DNA of 64,000 bases from Micromonospora_G sp044901685 (GTDB lineage Bacteria; Actinomycetota; Actinomycetes; Mycobacteriales; Micromonosporaceae): NCBI RefSeq assembly GCF_044901685.1, contig NZ_JBJDPS010000024.1, positions 5,148-69,147 of the forward strand, given 5' to 3'. The notes under the pieces are model-generated. The model ran no database searches, was not told the DNA's origin, and worked only from the letters and a program-made list of their open reading frames with translations. The position numbers were made by a program, and so were the translations under genes. This document shows, one piece after another, positions 16,994 through 25,192 of this stretch. Each line of letters opens with the position of its first letter. The stretch's first letter is position 1.

Positions 16994-18379
16994 ATGGACG
17001 GCACCACACTCGAGACGATGAGGACCGCCCTGCGCGGCCCGGTCATCGGCCCGGACGACCCGGGGTACGAACAGGCACGCTCGGTCTACAACGCCATGAT
17101 CGACAGAAGGCCATCGGCCGTGGTGCGCTGCCACGACACGGCGGACGTCATGGCCGCTGTCGACTTCGTCCGTGAGCACGGTCTGGAGTTCGCCGTGCGC
17201 GGCGGCGGCCACAGCGGCCCCGGCCTGGGTGTCGCCGACGGGGCCGTCACGATCGACCTGTCCCCGATGGACGGCGTACGCGTCGACCCGGCGACCCAGA
17301 CCGCCCAGGCGGACGCCGGCGCGACCCTCGGCGAGCTCGACCACGCGACACACGCGTTCGGCCTGGCCACACCGGCGGGGATCATGTCCACGACCGGCGT
17401 CGGCGGGCTCACCCTGGGCGGCGGGCACGGCTACCTCACCCGCAAGTACGGCCTCACGGTGGACAACCTGGTCTCCGCGGACGTGGTCCTGGCCGACGGC
17501 AGTTTCGTGGCCGCGAACCCGAGCGAGAACGCCGACCTGTTCTGGGCGCTGCGCGGTGGTGGCGGGAACTTCGGCATCGTCACGTCGTTCGACTTCGAGC
17601 TGCACCCCGTGGACACGGTCGGCGTCGGGATCACCGTCTGGCCGCTGGAGCTCCTCCAGGACGTGATGCGCTGGTACCGCGACTTCCTGCCCCAGGCACC
17701 GGACGACCTGTACGGCTTCTTCGCCTCGCTGTCCGTTCCTCCCGCTCCGCCCTTCCCCGAGAAGATCCACGGGCGGAAGATGTGCGGCGTCGTCTGGTCC
17801 TCCACCGCGGATCCGGCCGCTCTGGAGCAGACGCTCGCCGTGGTGGACGAACCGGGTCCGCCCGCCTTCCACTTCACCGCGCCGATGCCCTACCCCGCTC
17901 TCCAGGCCATGTTCGACGCACTGCTCCCGGCAGGACTCCAGTGGTACTGGCGGGGCGACTTCTTCGACGGGATCACCGACGACGCGGTCGACGTGCACGC
18001 GGCCTTCGCGGCGAGCCGACCCACCGACCTGTCCACCATGCACCTGTACCCGGTCGACGGAGCCGCGGGCCGGGTGGGCCCCGACGACACGGCCTGGGCC
18101 TACCGGGACGCCGTCTGGTCCGGTGTCATCGCGGGCATCGACCCGGACCCGGCCAACGCGCCGGCACTGCGCGACTGGGCCGTAAGCTACTGGGAGGCGC
18201 TGCACCCGCACTCGATGGGCGGTGCTTACGTCAACTTTCTCGGGGCAGACGAAGGCCGGGGCCGGGTCAGGGCCACCTACGGCGGCCATCTCGGCCGGCT
18301 GGCGAAGGTCAAACACGCCTACGACCCGCACAACCTCTTCCACGCAAACCAGAACATCGAGCCCGCACCGCCGCACTGA
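16994..18379 (+). CDS. FAD-linked oxidase of the berberine-bridge (PCMH/BBE) family
   Basis: The 461-residue flavoenzyme has a PCMH-type FAD domain at about 35-210 and a short BBE domain at the C-terminus (YDPHNLFHANQNI). RGGGHSGPGLGV contains the histidine normally linked covalently to FAD. In the second flavin segment, GGGHGYLTRKYGL, no cysteine is present, so a double covalent link is unlikely. GAGGAGAC lies just before the ATG and sets the start. No transporter or pathway genes flank it, so the substrate (sugar, alkaloid-like or polyketide) cannot be inferred. Confidence 0.88.
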   Translation: MDGTTLETMRTALRGPVIGPDDPGYEQARSVYNAMIDRRPSAVVRCHDTADVMAAVDFVREHGLEFAVRGGGHSGPGLGVADGAVTIDLSPMDGVRVDPATQTAQADAGATLGELDHATHAFGLATPAGIMSTTGVGGLTLGGGHGYLTRKYGLTVDNLVSADVVLADGSFVAANPSENADLFWALRGGGGNFGIVTSFDFELHPVDTVGVGITVWPLELLQDVMRWYRDFLPQAPDDLYGFFASLSVPPAPPFPEKIHGRKMCGVVWSSTADPAALEQTLAVVDEPGPPAFHFTAPMPYPALQAMFDALLPAGLQWYWRGDFFDGITDDAVDVHAAFAASRPTDLSTMHLYPVDGAAGRVGPDDTAWAYRDAVWSGVIAGIDPDPANAPALRDWAVSYWEALHPHSMGGAYVNFLGADEGRGRVRATYGGHLGRLAKVKHAYDPHNLFHANQNIEPAPPH

Positions 18380-18589
18380 CCGTCACGCCGGGCTCGCAAT
18401 TCCGGGGGAAAGCCGTGCCGGGAGGGTTACAGTCTGCTTGCACCGCATGATGGTCCGGACGCCCCCGGAGCGGCGCGACACCGGTGGCGGCTCCTCTTTC
18501 GCCGTACCGGTCGGGACCAGTCCGGCCATGCGCACCGGCGGCTCGGTCACGGGGCGCCCACCTCACACCTATACGTACAGGACACCGAG

Positions 18590-18742
18590 ATGACCACCAC
18601 GACTGCCCGCACGACCCCGCGGCAGCACGACAGTGCGATGACGACGGCGAACACCGCCACCGCCGCCCCGCTGCCCAGCCCGCAGTACGCCGGCCTGTTC
18701 ATCGAGCCGGACCTGCCGCCGTTCACCGACGACTCCGAATGA
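18590..18742 (+). CDS. Small 50-residue Thr/Ala-rich peptide of unknown function
   Basis: The peptide begins MTTTTARTTPRQHDS, has a Thr/Ala-rich middle and ends in a distinct Pro/aromatic/acidic tail, PQYAGLFIEPDLPPFTDDSE. AGGA sits about seven bases before the ATG. A 48-codon ORF starting at 18447 ends in an ATGA overlap with this start; it lacks coding character but could couple translation. The bipartite look, a polar leader-like half and a compact tail, recalls ribosomally made peptide precursors, but no modifying enzyme is adjacent. I do not recognise a family. Confidence 0.5.
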   Translation: MTTTTARTTPRQHDSAMTTANTATAAPLPSPQYAGLFIEPDLPPFTDDSE

Positions 18743-18843
18743 GCGGACGGGCCCGGACGGACGGCCCCGGCCGTTGTCGGATCGACCGCCGCCGGGTGCC
18801 CCGCCACGAGTGACCGGCCCGGGCGCACGGTCGTTGGACGACC

Positions 18844-19065
18844 ATGCGCATCCGTATCGGCGTGGTCGTCCTCGCAGTGGTACTGCTGATCGCCGCGTTC
18901 ATCTCCAGCATCCCGTCCGAGGCAGAGGCCGAGGCGGCCTGTCGGCGGGCCCTCGACAACACGTCGACGTGGACCGAACGGCCGGACGAGTGCGCGGACG
19001 TGTCCGCGGAGTCCTACCGGACGTTCCTCATGATGTACGCGCTGCGGCAGGAGGGCCTGGACTGA
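18844..19065 (+). CDS. Small membrane-anchored or secreted protein, 73 residues
   Basis: An N-terminal hydrophobic helix at 4-22 (RIGVVVLAVVLLIAAFISSI) serves as signal or anchor. A short acidic outer domain has two cysteines (about C33 and C50) that could form a disulphide. It ends with YRTFLMMYALRQEGLD. I do not recognise the family. It lies 101 bases after the 50-residue peptide gene on the same strand. Confidence 0.65.
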   Translation: MRIRIGVVVLAVVLLIAAFISSIPSEAEAEAACRRALDNTSTWTERPDECADVSAESYRTFLMMYALRQEGLD

Positions 19066-19251
19066 CCAGGCCGTCCCGAAACCCGGCCGCGGAGCATGTC
19101 CCGGTCCGCCTTCGGTCCCGCACCCTTCCGTCCGGGGCGGGGGCGGAACGGCAGTGCCGTCCCCGCACCCCGTCCGGCCCGTGAGCCCCGTGCCCGCCCG
19201 GCCTCGCAGGGACGGGCGGCGGCACCACAGGGCCGGATGCCGGCACGGTCG

Positions 19252-20595
19252 TCAGCCGGCCTGCTGCTCCTTCCACTCCGCCTGCGCCTCGTCGAGGTTC
19301 TCGGCGAGCGCGTCCAGGAAGTCCTCGGCACTCGTCTTGCCGAGCAGGACCTTCTGGAATCCGGACTCGCTGTCGGCCTTGGACAGGGTGTTCCAGTCGG
19401 GCAGGTAGTACGGCAGCTGGACGATCTTGGTGTCGCCGGAGAACAGGGCCTCGGCACCGAGCTTGGTGGTCTCCGCCTCGTCGAGCCAGGGGTCCTCGGC
19501 CGCTTCCTTGTTGGCCGGGATGAGGCCCGCGGACTCGCTGAACTTGGAGTTCGAGGCGTGGGACGCGGCGAACTCGATGAACTTCCAGGCCGCCGCCTTG
19601 TTCTCGGACGACTTGAGAAGACCCAGGCCGGACACCGGGTTGGAGACCATCACCCTTGTCCCGTCGGCCAGTTCGGGCTGAGGGATACCTCGGAACGCGT
19701 CGGCTCCCAGCGAGCTGACGTGGTCCTGGTACGACCCCAGGTTGTGGTTCAGCATGGCGATGCTGCCGGAGTCGAACTGGGCGACCATCTTGGTGAAGTC
19801 GTTGTTGAGGTCGGCCTCGGGTGTGGCCTTGCGGTAGAGACCGGCGTACTTCTCCAACGCGGCCACGTTCCTGGGGTCGTTGACGGTGGTACTCGTCCCT
19901 GACTCGTCCCAGAACGACTCGATCCCCGACTGCCCGTACATCGCGTCGAGCGCCTGGGCGATGGAGCCCGGGCCGCCACGGATGGTGTAGCCGAACCGGT
20001 TCTTCTTCTTGTCCGTCAGCTTCGCCGCGGCCCTGTAGAACTCGTCCCAGGTACCCGGCTCGTCCAGCCCGGCCTTCTCGAACAGGTCGGTGCGGTAGTA
20101 GAGGACGCCGTTGGTGGCGGAGATCGGCACCGTGTACATCTCGTCCCGCCCGGCCGCGCTGCGTACGTTCTCGATCATCGCCTCGTTGAGCCTGCCCTTC
20201 AGCGAGCTCGCCTCGACCCGGTCGTCCAGCGGCTCCAGCGCGTCCTGCGCGGTGATCCCGGCGACCATCGCGGCGCCCACGCCTCCGACGTCCGGCAGTC
20301 CGCCGCCCTGGATGGCGGTGTCGTACTTGGACTGGGCCTCGGTGGAGGCGATGCCCACGTACTGCACGTCGATGTCCGGGTTCACCTTCTCGAAGTCGGC
20401 GATGATCTCCTTCCAGATCGCCGTACGGACCCCGCCGTTCTCGTCCCAGAAGACGATCTTCCCGGTACCCGGACCCTCGCTCCCCTTCGCTCCGGCGATG
20501 CCGCTGCCGTCGTCTCCGCAGGCGGTCGCGGTGAGGGCCAGCGCGGAGACCAGGGATATCGCGGCGGCCAGGCGGCTGTTACGGGGCTTGATCAT
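19252..20595 (-). CDS. Extracellular sugar-binding lipoprotein of an ABC importer
   Basis: The 447-residue solute-binding protein has a lipoprotein signal, AAISLVSALALTATAC, in its first 26 residues, followed by an acidic linker. The family-1 extracellular solute-binding fold then runs to the C-terminus (GKIVFWDENGG, PISATNGVLYYRTDLFEKAG, GTRVMVSNPVSGLGLL). It should be tethered outside the membrane and deliver a sugar or oligosaccharide. No permease genes flank it on either side, so it must use components encoded elsewhere, or it serves as a sensor. The ATG at 20595 gives a proper signal peptide; a longer open frame does not. Confidence 0.85.
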   Translation of the reverse strand: MIKPRNSRLAAAISLVSALALTATACGDDGSGIAGAKGSEGPGTGKIVFWDENGGVRTAIWKEIIADFEKVNPDIDVQYVGIASTEAQSKYDTAIQGGGLPDVGGVGAAMVAGITAQDALEPLDDRVEASSLKGRLNEAMIENVRSAAGRDEMYTVPISATNGVLYYRTDLFEKAGLDEPGTWDEFYRAAAKLTDKKKNRFGYTIRGGPGSIAQALDAMYGQSGIESFWDESGTSTTVNDPRNVAALEKYAGLYRKATPEADLNNDFTKMVAQFDSGSIAMLNHNLGSYQDHVSSLGADAFRGIPQPELADGTRVMVSNPVSGLGLLKSSENKAAAWKFIEFAASHASNSKFSESAGLIPANKEAAEDPWLDEAETTKLGAEALFSGDTKIVQLPYYLPDWNTLSKADSESGFQKVLLGKTSAEDFLDALAENLDEAQAEWKEQQAG

Positions 20596-20944
20596 GTCGG
20601 CTCTCTTCTCTGGGTGCTCATCGGCGCGGCGCGGGGGCTGCGGGCGCCGCACCGGTGGAGCGGTGCGGGTGTGCTGCGGAGAAGCGCGGGGTCCAGGTGG
20701 TCCGCAGCTCACAAGGAGCCGCGGAGCAGGGGGCGTTCGCCTGTGGACGCCGGGGGGCGCGTGTGGCCGCTCAGCGTCTCCCCGGGTGCCGGGGGCGGCA
20801 CGGGAGAGGGCCCGGGGCTGGCTGCATACGACTCTCGGCTCTCATATCGCGTCTCATATATGACATACGAAGAACAACGCGATGAACGTAAGTCCGCCCA
20901 CACGCACGGTCAATGCCCGTGCAGCAGAAAAGTTCCGGAACGCC
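20596..20944. other. Promoter region of the sugar-binding lipoprotein gene
   Basis: The stretch is without a supported gene. A comparatively AT-rich patch at about 20838-20885 includes the 10-base palindrome TCATATATGA (20854-20863) and two CTCATAT copies. These are reasonable operator candidates for a LacI- or GntR-type sugar regulator acting on the leftward gene. Confidence 0.5.
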
Positions 20945-20981
20945 GGAGCGCCCCGACCGGTCCGACCGGTCGGGGCGCTCC
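20945..20981 (-). terminator. Hairpin terminator of the MFS gene
   Basis: A perfect 17-bp inverted repeat (GGAGCGCCCCGACCGGT and complement) has a 3-base loop. It begins 12 bases beyond the MFS stop codon. Confidence 0.8.
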
Positions 20982-20992
20982 AGGTGGTGCGG

Positions 20993-22447
20993 TCAGGCCT
21001 TGACCGAGACCTTGTCGGCGGTGGCCGGGCCGGCCTTGTCGCCGCCGGCGTCGGGCCGGGCGAGCCCCGGGATGAACGCGGCGACGGCGGCGGCCACGAG
21101 CGCCACGGCGCAGCCGATCGTCAGGCCGACTCGGAACCCGTCCTCGGAGGCGAGCGAGAAGCCACCGAGCTCGATGGTCATCTGCGCCAGCACCACACCG
21201 ATGACCGCCGACCCGATCGTGGTGCCGAGCGATCGCATCAGGGTGTTGAAGCCGTTGGCGGCGGCGGTCTCCGAGATCGGGACCGAGCTCATGATCAGGG
21301 CGGGCATCGCACCGTAGGCGAGGCCGACACCGCTGTTGATGACGATCCCTACGATCATCAGGCCCCAGGCGGAGCCCATGAGGAACAGCGAGAGGCCGTA
21401 TCCGGCGGAGATCACGAGCGCACCGAGGACCAGGGCGATCTTGGGTCCGCGCGCGTTGATGAGCTTCCCGCCGAGCGGCGAGACGATCATCATCATCACG
21501 CCGCCGGGGGCCATCCAGAGACCGGCCGCCAGCATCGACTGACCGAGGCCGTAGCCGGTGGCCTCCGGGAACTGCAGCAGCTGCGGGGCGATCAGCATGA
21601 AGGAGTACATGCCGACGCCGACCAGGATGGAGGAGATGTTGGTCAGCAGCACCCGCGGACGGGCCGTGGTGCGCAGGTCCACCAGCGGGTCACGGGTGCG
21701 CAGCTCGTAGAACCCCCAGGACCCGAGTGCCACCACCGCGACGGCGAACAGCCCCAGCGTGGTGCCCGAGCCCCAGCCCCAGTCGGCACCCTTGGAGATC
21801 GCCAGCAGCAGGGAGACCAGTCCGATGGCGAGCCCGACGGCGCCGGGCGCGTCGAAGCGCTGGCCCTTGGCGCCCGCCGGGACGTCGGGGACGAAGACGT
21901 AGACGAGCGCGGCGACCGCCAGCGCGAGAACCGCGGAACCCCAGAACAGCACGCGCCAGCTGGTGTATTCGGCGACGGCGGCCGAGATCGGCAGGCCGAG
22001 CGCGCCGCCGATGCCCATGGACGCGCTGACGAGGGCGATCGAGCCGCTGAGCTTCTCGGTGGGCACCACGTCACGCAGCAGTGCGATGCCCAGCGGCACC
22101 ATACCCATACCCATGCCCTGGAGACCGCGCCCGACGATCATCGGCACCACGGACGAGGCCAGTGCGCACACCACGGAGCCCGCCACCAGGGGAACGGCGC
22201 AGGCCAGCAGCATCCGGCGCTTGCCGAGGAGGTCGCCGAGCCGGCCGGTGACCGGCACGCACACGCCGGCGACCAGGAGCGTGACGGTGACCACCCAGGC
22301 CGCGTTCGAGGACGAGGTGTCCAGGATCCGCGGCAGCTCGGCGATGAGCGGGGTCACCAGCGTCTGCATGATCGCCGCCACGGTGCCGGCCAGGGCCAGG
22401 GTCGTGATCACGCCGCCTGCGCGGGCTGTGGGCTGGGGGGCTTCCAT
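20993..22447 (-). CDS. MFS drug-efflux transporter, DHA2-type (14 helices)
   Basis: The 484-residue polytopic protein has hydrophobic helices along nearly its whole length. The MFS loop motif is GRLGDLLGKRRMLL (about 73-86), and helix 5 carries the antiporter-like GLPISAAVAEYTSWR. The length fits 14-helix proton-drug antiporters. ATG 22447 follows AGAGGATCC. The gene is divergent from a MarR regulator across a 165-bp region with several dyads, the classical arrangement for substrate-induced efflux. Confidence 0.9.
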   Translation of the reverse strand: MEAPQPTARAGGVITTLALAGTVAAIMQTLVTPLIAELPRILDTSSSNAAWVVTVTLLVAGVCVPVTGRLGDLLGKRRMLLACAVPLVAGSVVCALASSVVPMIVGRGLQGMGMGMVPLGIALLRDVVPTEKLSGSIALVSASMGIGGALGLPISAAVAEYTSWRVLFWGSAVLALAVAALVYVFVPDVPAGAKGQRFDAPGAVGLAIGLVSLLLAISKGADWGWGSGTTLGLFAVAVVALGSWGFYELRTRDPLVDLRTTARPRVLLTNISSILVGVGMYSFMLIAPQLLQFPEATGYGLGQSMLAAGLWMAPGGVMMMIVSPLGGKLINARGPKIALVLGALVISAGYGLSLFLMGSAWGLMIVGIVINSGVGLAYGAMPALIMSSVPISETAAANGFNTLMRSLGTTIGSAVIGVVLAQMTIELGGFSLASEDGFRVGLTIGCAVALVAAAVAAFIPGLARPDAGGDKAGPATADKVSVKA

Positions 22448-22485
22448 TTGGAGGATCCTCTGCTGTCTGTCGGCGGCAAGATTGG

Positions 22486-22551
22486 CATCGTACACTTCTA
22501 TTGCATCATGCACATCATGTGGCCTATGCACTTCCACGTAAACATACGATG
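22486..22551. promoter_or_regulatory. Operator cluster between MFS and MarR genes
   Basis: Two overlapping 11-bp pseudo-palindromes, TGCATCATGCA (22502-22512) and CACATCATGTG (22511-22521), lie in the middle of the divergent region. A longer-range inverted pair, CATCGTA (22486-22492) and TACGATG (22545-22551), flanks them. The sites lie where a MarR dimer would block both promoters. Confidence 0.6.
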
Positions 22552-22612
22552 AAGTCGAGCCCGCACGAAGAGACACCGGCCTCGCCCGGCAGGAAGCAGG
22601 AGGCGCCCGCAC

Positions 22613-23068
22613 ATGGACAGGGCCACGCAAGAGGTCGAGTACGAGCAGATGCTGCTCAGCCGTCACGGGCTGCTGAACCAGAGAAAGGGCCGCCGCAAGG
22701 ACGGGCTCCTGGAACGCAGCGCATACGTCCTGCTCAGCCGCATCCGCGTCCAGGGCCCGATGTCCGTCGGCGAGCTGAGCGAGGCCTTCGACCTCGACGT
22801 CTCGACCCTCAACCGACAGACCGCCGCGGTGATGCGCGCCGGCTTCGTGGAACGCATCCCCGATCCGGACGGCGGCATGGCCCGCAAGTTCCGCATCACC
22901 GAGGAAGGCACCCGGACCCTCGACGCCGAACGAGAGGGCATGGTCAGCGCGCTGGAGCGCGTCATGGCCGACTGGCCCGACGAGGACATCTCCGCCTTCG
23001 CCGGGTTCCTGCGGCGCTTCAACTCCGACATCGAACGCATCGGCGGCCGCCCCTGGCCCCGCCCCTGA
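22613..23068 (+). CDS. MarR-family transcriptional regulator
   Basis: The 151-residue winged-helix protein has MarR features in order: an N-terminal dimerisation helix, SVGELSEAFDLDVSTLNRQT (about 50-69) as the recognition region, and the wing DPDGGMARKFRITEEG (about 85-100). GGAGG precedes the ATG. As the divergent partner of the MFS gene it probably represses both and is relieved by a small-molecule ligand. Confidence 0.9.
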   Translation: MDRATQEVEYEQMLLSRHGLLNQRKGRRKDGLLERSAYVLLSRIRVQGPMSVGELSEAFDLDVSTLNRQTAAVMRAGFVERIPDPDGGMARKFRITEEGTRTLDAEREGMVSALERVMADWPDEDISAFAGFLRRFNSDIERIGGRPWPRP

Positions 23069-23086
23069 GCCCGGAGCGGACCGACC

Positions 23087-23128
23087 GGCTCGCGGCCGCG
23101 GGGAAACCGGGCTCGCGGCCGCGGGGAA
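23087..23128. repeat. Two copies of a 19-bp direct repeat
   Basis: GGCTCGCGGCCGCGGGGAA occurs at 23087-23105 and again at 23110-23128, a 23-base period, just after the MarR stop codon. No function is assigned. Confidence 0.6.
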
Positions 23129-23195
23129 CGGGGGAACCCTGGGGCCGCGGGGGCGCTCCGGAACCCGATCCGATCTTCACCGTACGAACATAGGT

Positions 23196-23207
23196 ATGAG
23201 TACTCAT
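23196..23207. promoter_or_regulatory. 12-bp palindrome in the promoter of the small membrane protein gene
   Basis: ATGAGTACTCAT is a perfect palindrome 73 bases upstream of the start at 23281. It could be a regulator site, but no consensus is claimed. Confidence 0.4.
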
Positions 23208-23280
23208 GGCGCAGTCATCGCCCCGAGGGCATCGTGTGCCTCACACCGAGCAACACGGTTTCCCTACATCGGAGTTAGAG

Positions 23281-23607
23281 ATGACCGCCTCGTCGCGCAG
23301 CCTGCCCCAGTCCCTTCGGCACACCCTGCTGAACCCCGTCGCCCTGGGCTACCTGGCCGTCGTGGCCGCCGTCGCCGTATGGGTCGGCCTCGACACGCTC
23401 CTCGTCGAGCGGGCGGACGCCAGTTTCGCCGGGGTCTGGCTGTTCATCGTGACCGCTCCGACCTCGCTGCTGTTCGCGGCCCTTCCCGGTGCGCTGCCCT
23501 TCGCCGGTGTCGCCGTCGGGGCCGTCGTCCAGGCGCTGGCGCTCGGCGCCGCCTACCGCTGGGTTCTCGGCCGGACCTCAAGGCGCTCCACCACCGCCGG
23601 CGCCTGA
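23281..23607 (+). CDS. Small integral membrane protein (SCO4225-like family)
   Basis: The 108-residue protein has three hydrophobic helices: LGYLAVVAAVAVWVGL, GVWLFIVTAPTSLLFAALPG and VAVGAVVQALALGAAY. Its charged C-terminus ends RRSTTAGA. GGAG lies about six bases before ATG 23281; the frame stays open upstream without a better start. From memory it belongs to a Streptomyces-specific family annotated SCO4225 family membrane protein. Its function is unknown. Confidence 0.7.
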   Translation: MTASSRSLPQSLRHTLLNPVALGYLAVVAAVAVWVGLDTLLVERADASFAGVWLFIVTAPTSLLFAALPGALPFAGVAVGAVVQALALGAAYRWVLGRTSRRSTTAGA

Positions 23608-23730
23608 GAAGACGCCATCGGCCGCCACCGGGCTCCGGTGGCGGCGCGGGAGCCGGCAGGTCTCTCGTCACGCCGTCGCCCTCCGTGCGCGAACGGCTCA
23701 TCGAGGGCGGCGACAAGGAGAGTGGAAGGT

Positions 23731-23925
23731 ATGGCGATGTGCAGGAAGTGCGGTGCGCGGAAGCGCCGTTGGCCCCGCACCTGTACCCGGTGCCGTTCCC
23801 GGTCGTCGGATCGGGGTGAAGACGCCCTGGAGGTCGCCGAGCTGGCCGTGGAGACAGGACTCCTCGGGTGGATCGGGCGAGGCCTCGTGGGCCTTGTGCG
23901 GCTGGCACTGCGCGCGATCGGTTGA
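23731..23925 (+). CDS. Small zinc-ribbon-like protein, 64 residues
   Basis: Two CxxC pairs (C4/C7 and C18/C21, in MCRKCGARKRRWPRTCTRC) form a probable zinc ribbon. A basic linker and a hydrophobic or amphipathic C-terminal helix follow (GLLGWIGRGLVGLVRLALRA). GGAAGG directly precedes the ATG. The helix could place it at the membrane. The family is not recognised. Confidence 0.6.
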   Translation: MAMCRKCGARKRRWPRTCTRCRSRSSDRGEDALEVAELAVETGLLGWIGRGLVGLVRLALRAIG

Positions 23926-23947
23926 CCGCCACTTTCTCCGGGGCGCG

Positions 23948-24520
23948 ATGCAGGCCGGCGACCTGCTCTGCGCGTCGGAGCCGTTGGAGCTCGACGACTA
24001 CGTGAAGTCCATCGGCGACGAGAAGCTCGTCCTGGACATGCTCGTCGGTGATCTCCAGCGGGTCATCGAGTATCCGAAGCTCGGATTCGCCATCGAGCAG
24101 GAGGTCCCGGAGGACGTACTGGATTCCTTCGGCACCGGCAGGACCGCCACTGTTGCCGAAATCTCCACCCGTGTTCTGCTCGGCCTACTCGGCTGGCAGG
24201 GCAAGATCCTCACCAGCAGCCATCTGCCCTCACGGCCAGGCCGCTCGCAGCGGCTCGCCGACCTCTCAGCCGTGACCGGTGCCCGCGCGTCTGTGTGTGG
24301 GACCGGCGGCATGACCTACCTCGCCCCGGCACCGTTCGCCGCCGAGGGGATCGCCGTGATGCCGTTCCAGCCGCCGACGACCAACGTCTGGTCCTCCGGC
24401 CGAAAGCTCAGTGCGCTGTCGGCGTTGGCGGCACTCGGCCCGCAGGACGTGGCCGCCCGCATGCAGAGGCTCGCCTTGGACCATGGCCTTCTGGTGGCCG
24501 CCTTGACCACCGCCCGTTAG
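23948..24520 (+). pseudogene. WbqC-family fragment joined to an unrelated N-terminal segment
   Basis: The C-terminal two thirds (RTATVAEISTRVLLGLLGWQ onward, with ARASVCGTGGMTYLAPAPFA and the final LDHGLLVAALTTAR) match the C-terminal half of WbqC-like proteins. These are often found in glycan or secondary-metabolite clusters. The normal WbqC N-terminus (an HQPN-type motif) is absent. In its place is an acidic stretch, PLELDDYVKSIGDEKLVLDM, that I cannot assign. The fusion at about residue 65 looks like a deletion joint, so I call it a decayed gene, although the frame is open for 190 codons. Confidence 0.65.
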
Positions 24521-24953
24521 CTCTTCGTCCGGATCAGCGGCGTGGGTGGCTCGGCCGAGCGCCTGCCAGGCAGAAACGGTGAGGGGGACAGCGACGATGA
24601 CGGCCCACAGGGCGGGCTCGTTGCCGGTGTGGAGGCAGCAGTCAGTGTCCACGGCAACGCCGGTTCGTCTGTCGAGATCCGCGACATCTCCGTCACGGTG
24701 ACGCCCCAGGTAGAGCCCGCGCCTGGCGCGGTAACCGGTCCGCCCGGCTGTGGGGCCGGCCCCGAAAGAACCCGCGCACCTGGTGGTCGGCCTGGACACG
24801 CTGCCACCGAACCGCCCTGTCCCCTGGACACGTGCGCTCAGGCGCCGCCCAGCGCTCCTCACAGCCAACAGTCCCCCGCAGAACGGCGCTGGTAGCGCCT
24901 GCTGCCGGAGCGTCCGCCCGCGCAACGCTCATGCAAGAGGCATGGAAAGGCGA
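24521..24953 (-). pseudogene. Possible gene remnant with one transmembrane segment
   Basis: One minus-strand frame through about 24524-24745 has coding-like third positions and encodes DCCLHTGNEPALWAVIVAVP and a following hydrophobic stretch typical of a membrane helix. It runs without a stop into the antisense of the WbqC fragment and has no convincing start. It is probably the broken remains of a membrane-protein gene. Nothing else is evident in this stretch. Confidence 0.3.
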
Positions 24954-24987
24954 AGCGCCCCGGCCGGCCGAAGCCGGTCGGGGCGCT
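24954..24987 (-). terminator. Hairpin terminator after tRNA-Lys
   Basis: A 15-bp stem (one G-T pair) is closed by a CGAA tetraloop. It lies 40 bases beyond the 3' end of tRNA-Lys. Confidence 0.8.
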
Positions 24988-25027
24988 GATCAGCAGGTCA
25001 GAAGGGGTACCCCTGCCCTGCACCAGG

Positions 25028-25101
25028 TAGGCCGTGTGGGACTCGAACCCACAACCAACGGATTAAAAGTCCGCTGCTCTGACCAATTGAGCTAACGGCC
25101 C
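25028..25101 (-). tRNA. tRNA-Lys (UUU)
   Basis: The 74-base cloverleaf has anticodon loop CUUUUAA. D and T arms are standard (GTTCGAG in the T arm) and no CCA is encoded. Its 3' end faces the decayed patch at 23.9-24.95 kb. Confidence 0.95.
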
Positions 25102-25192
25102 TTGATGGATCACCCCCCGAGCATAGCTTCCCCGGGCCCGGCAGCCGATCGGGTATCGGGTGCCGGGCCCCGTCGGGTCCGGAGCGGGCGGG

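Noticed and set aside
20990..22552. 556-codon plus-strand ORF rich in His, Gln and Asp opposite the MFS gene
   Set aside because: Antisense shadow of alternating hydrophobic codons; no start site and an unnatural composition.
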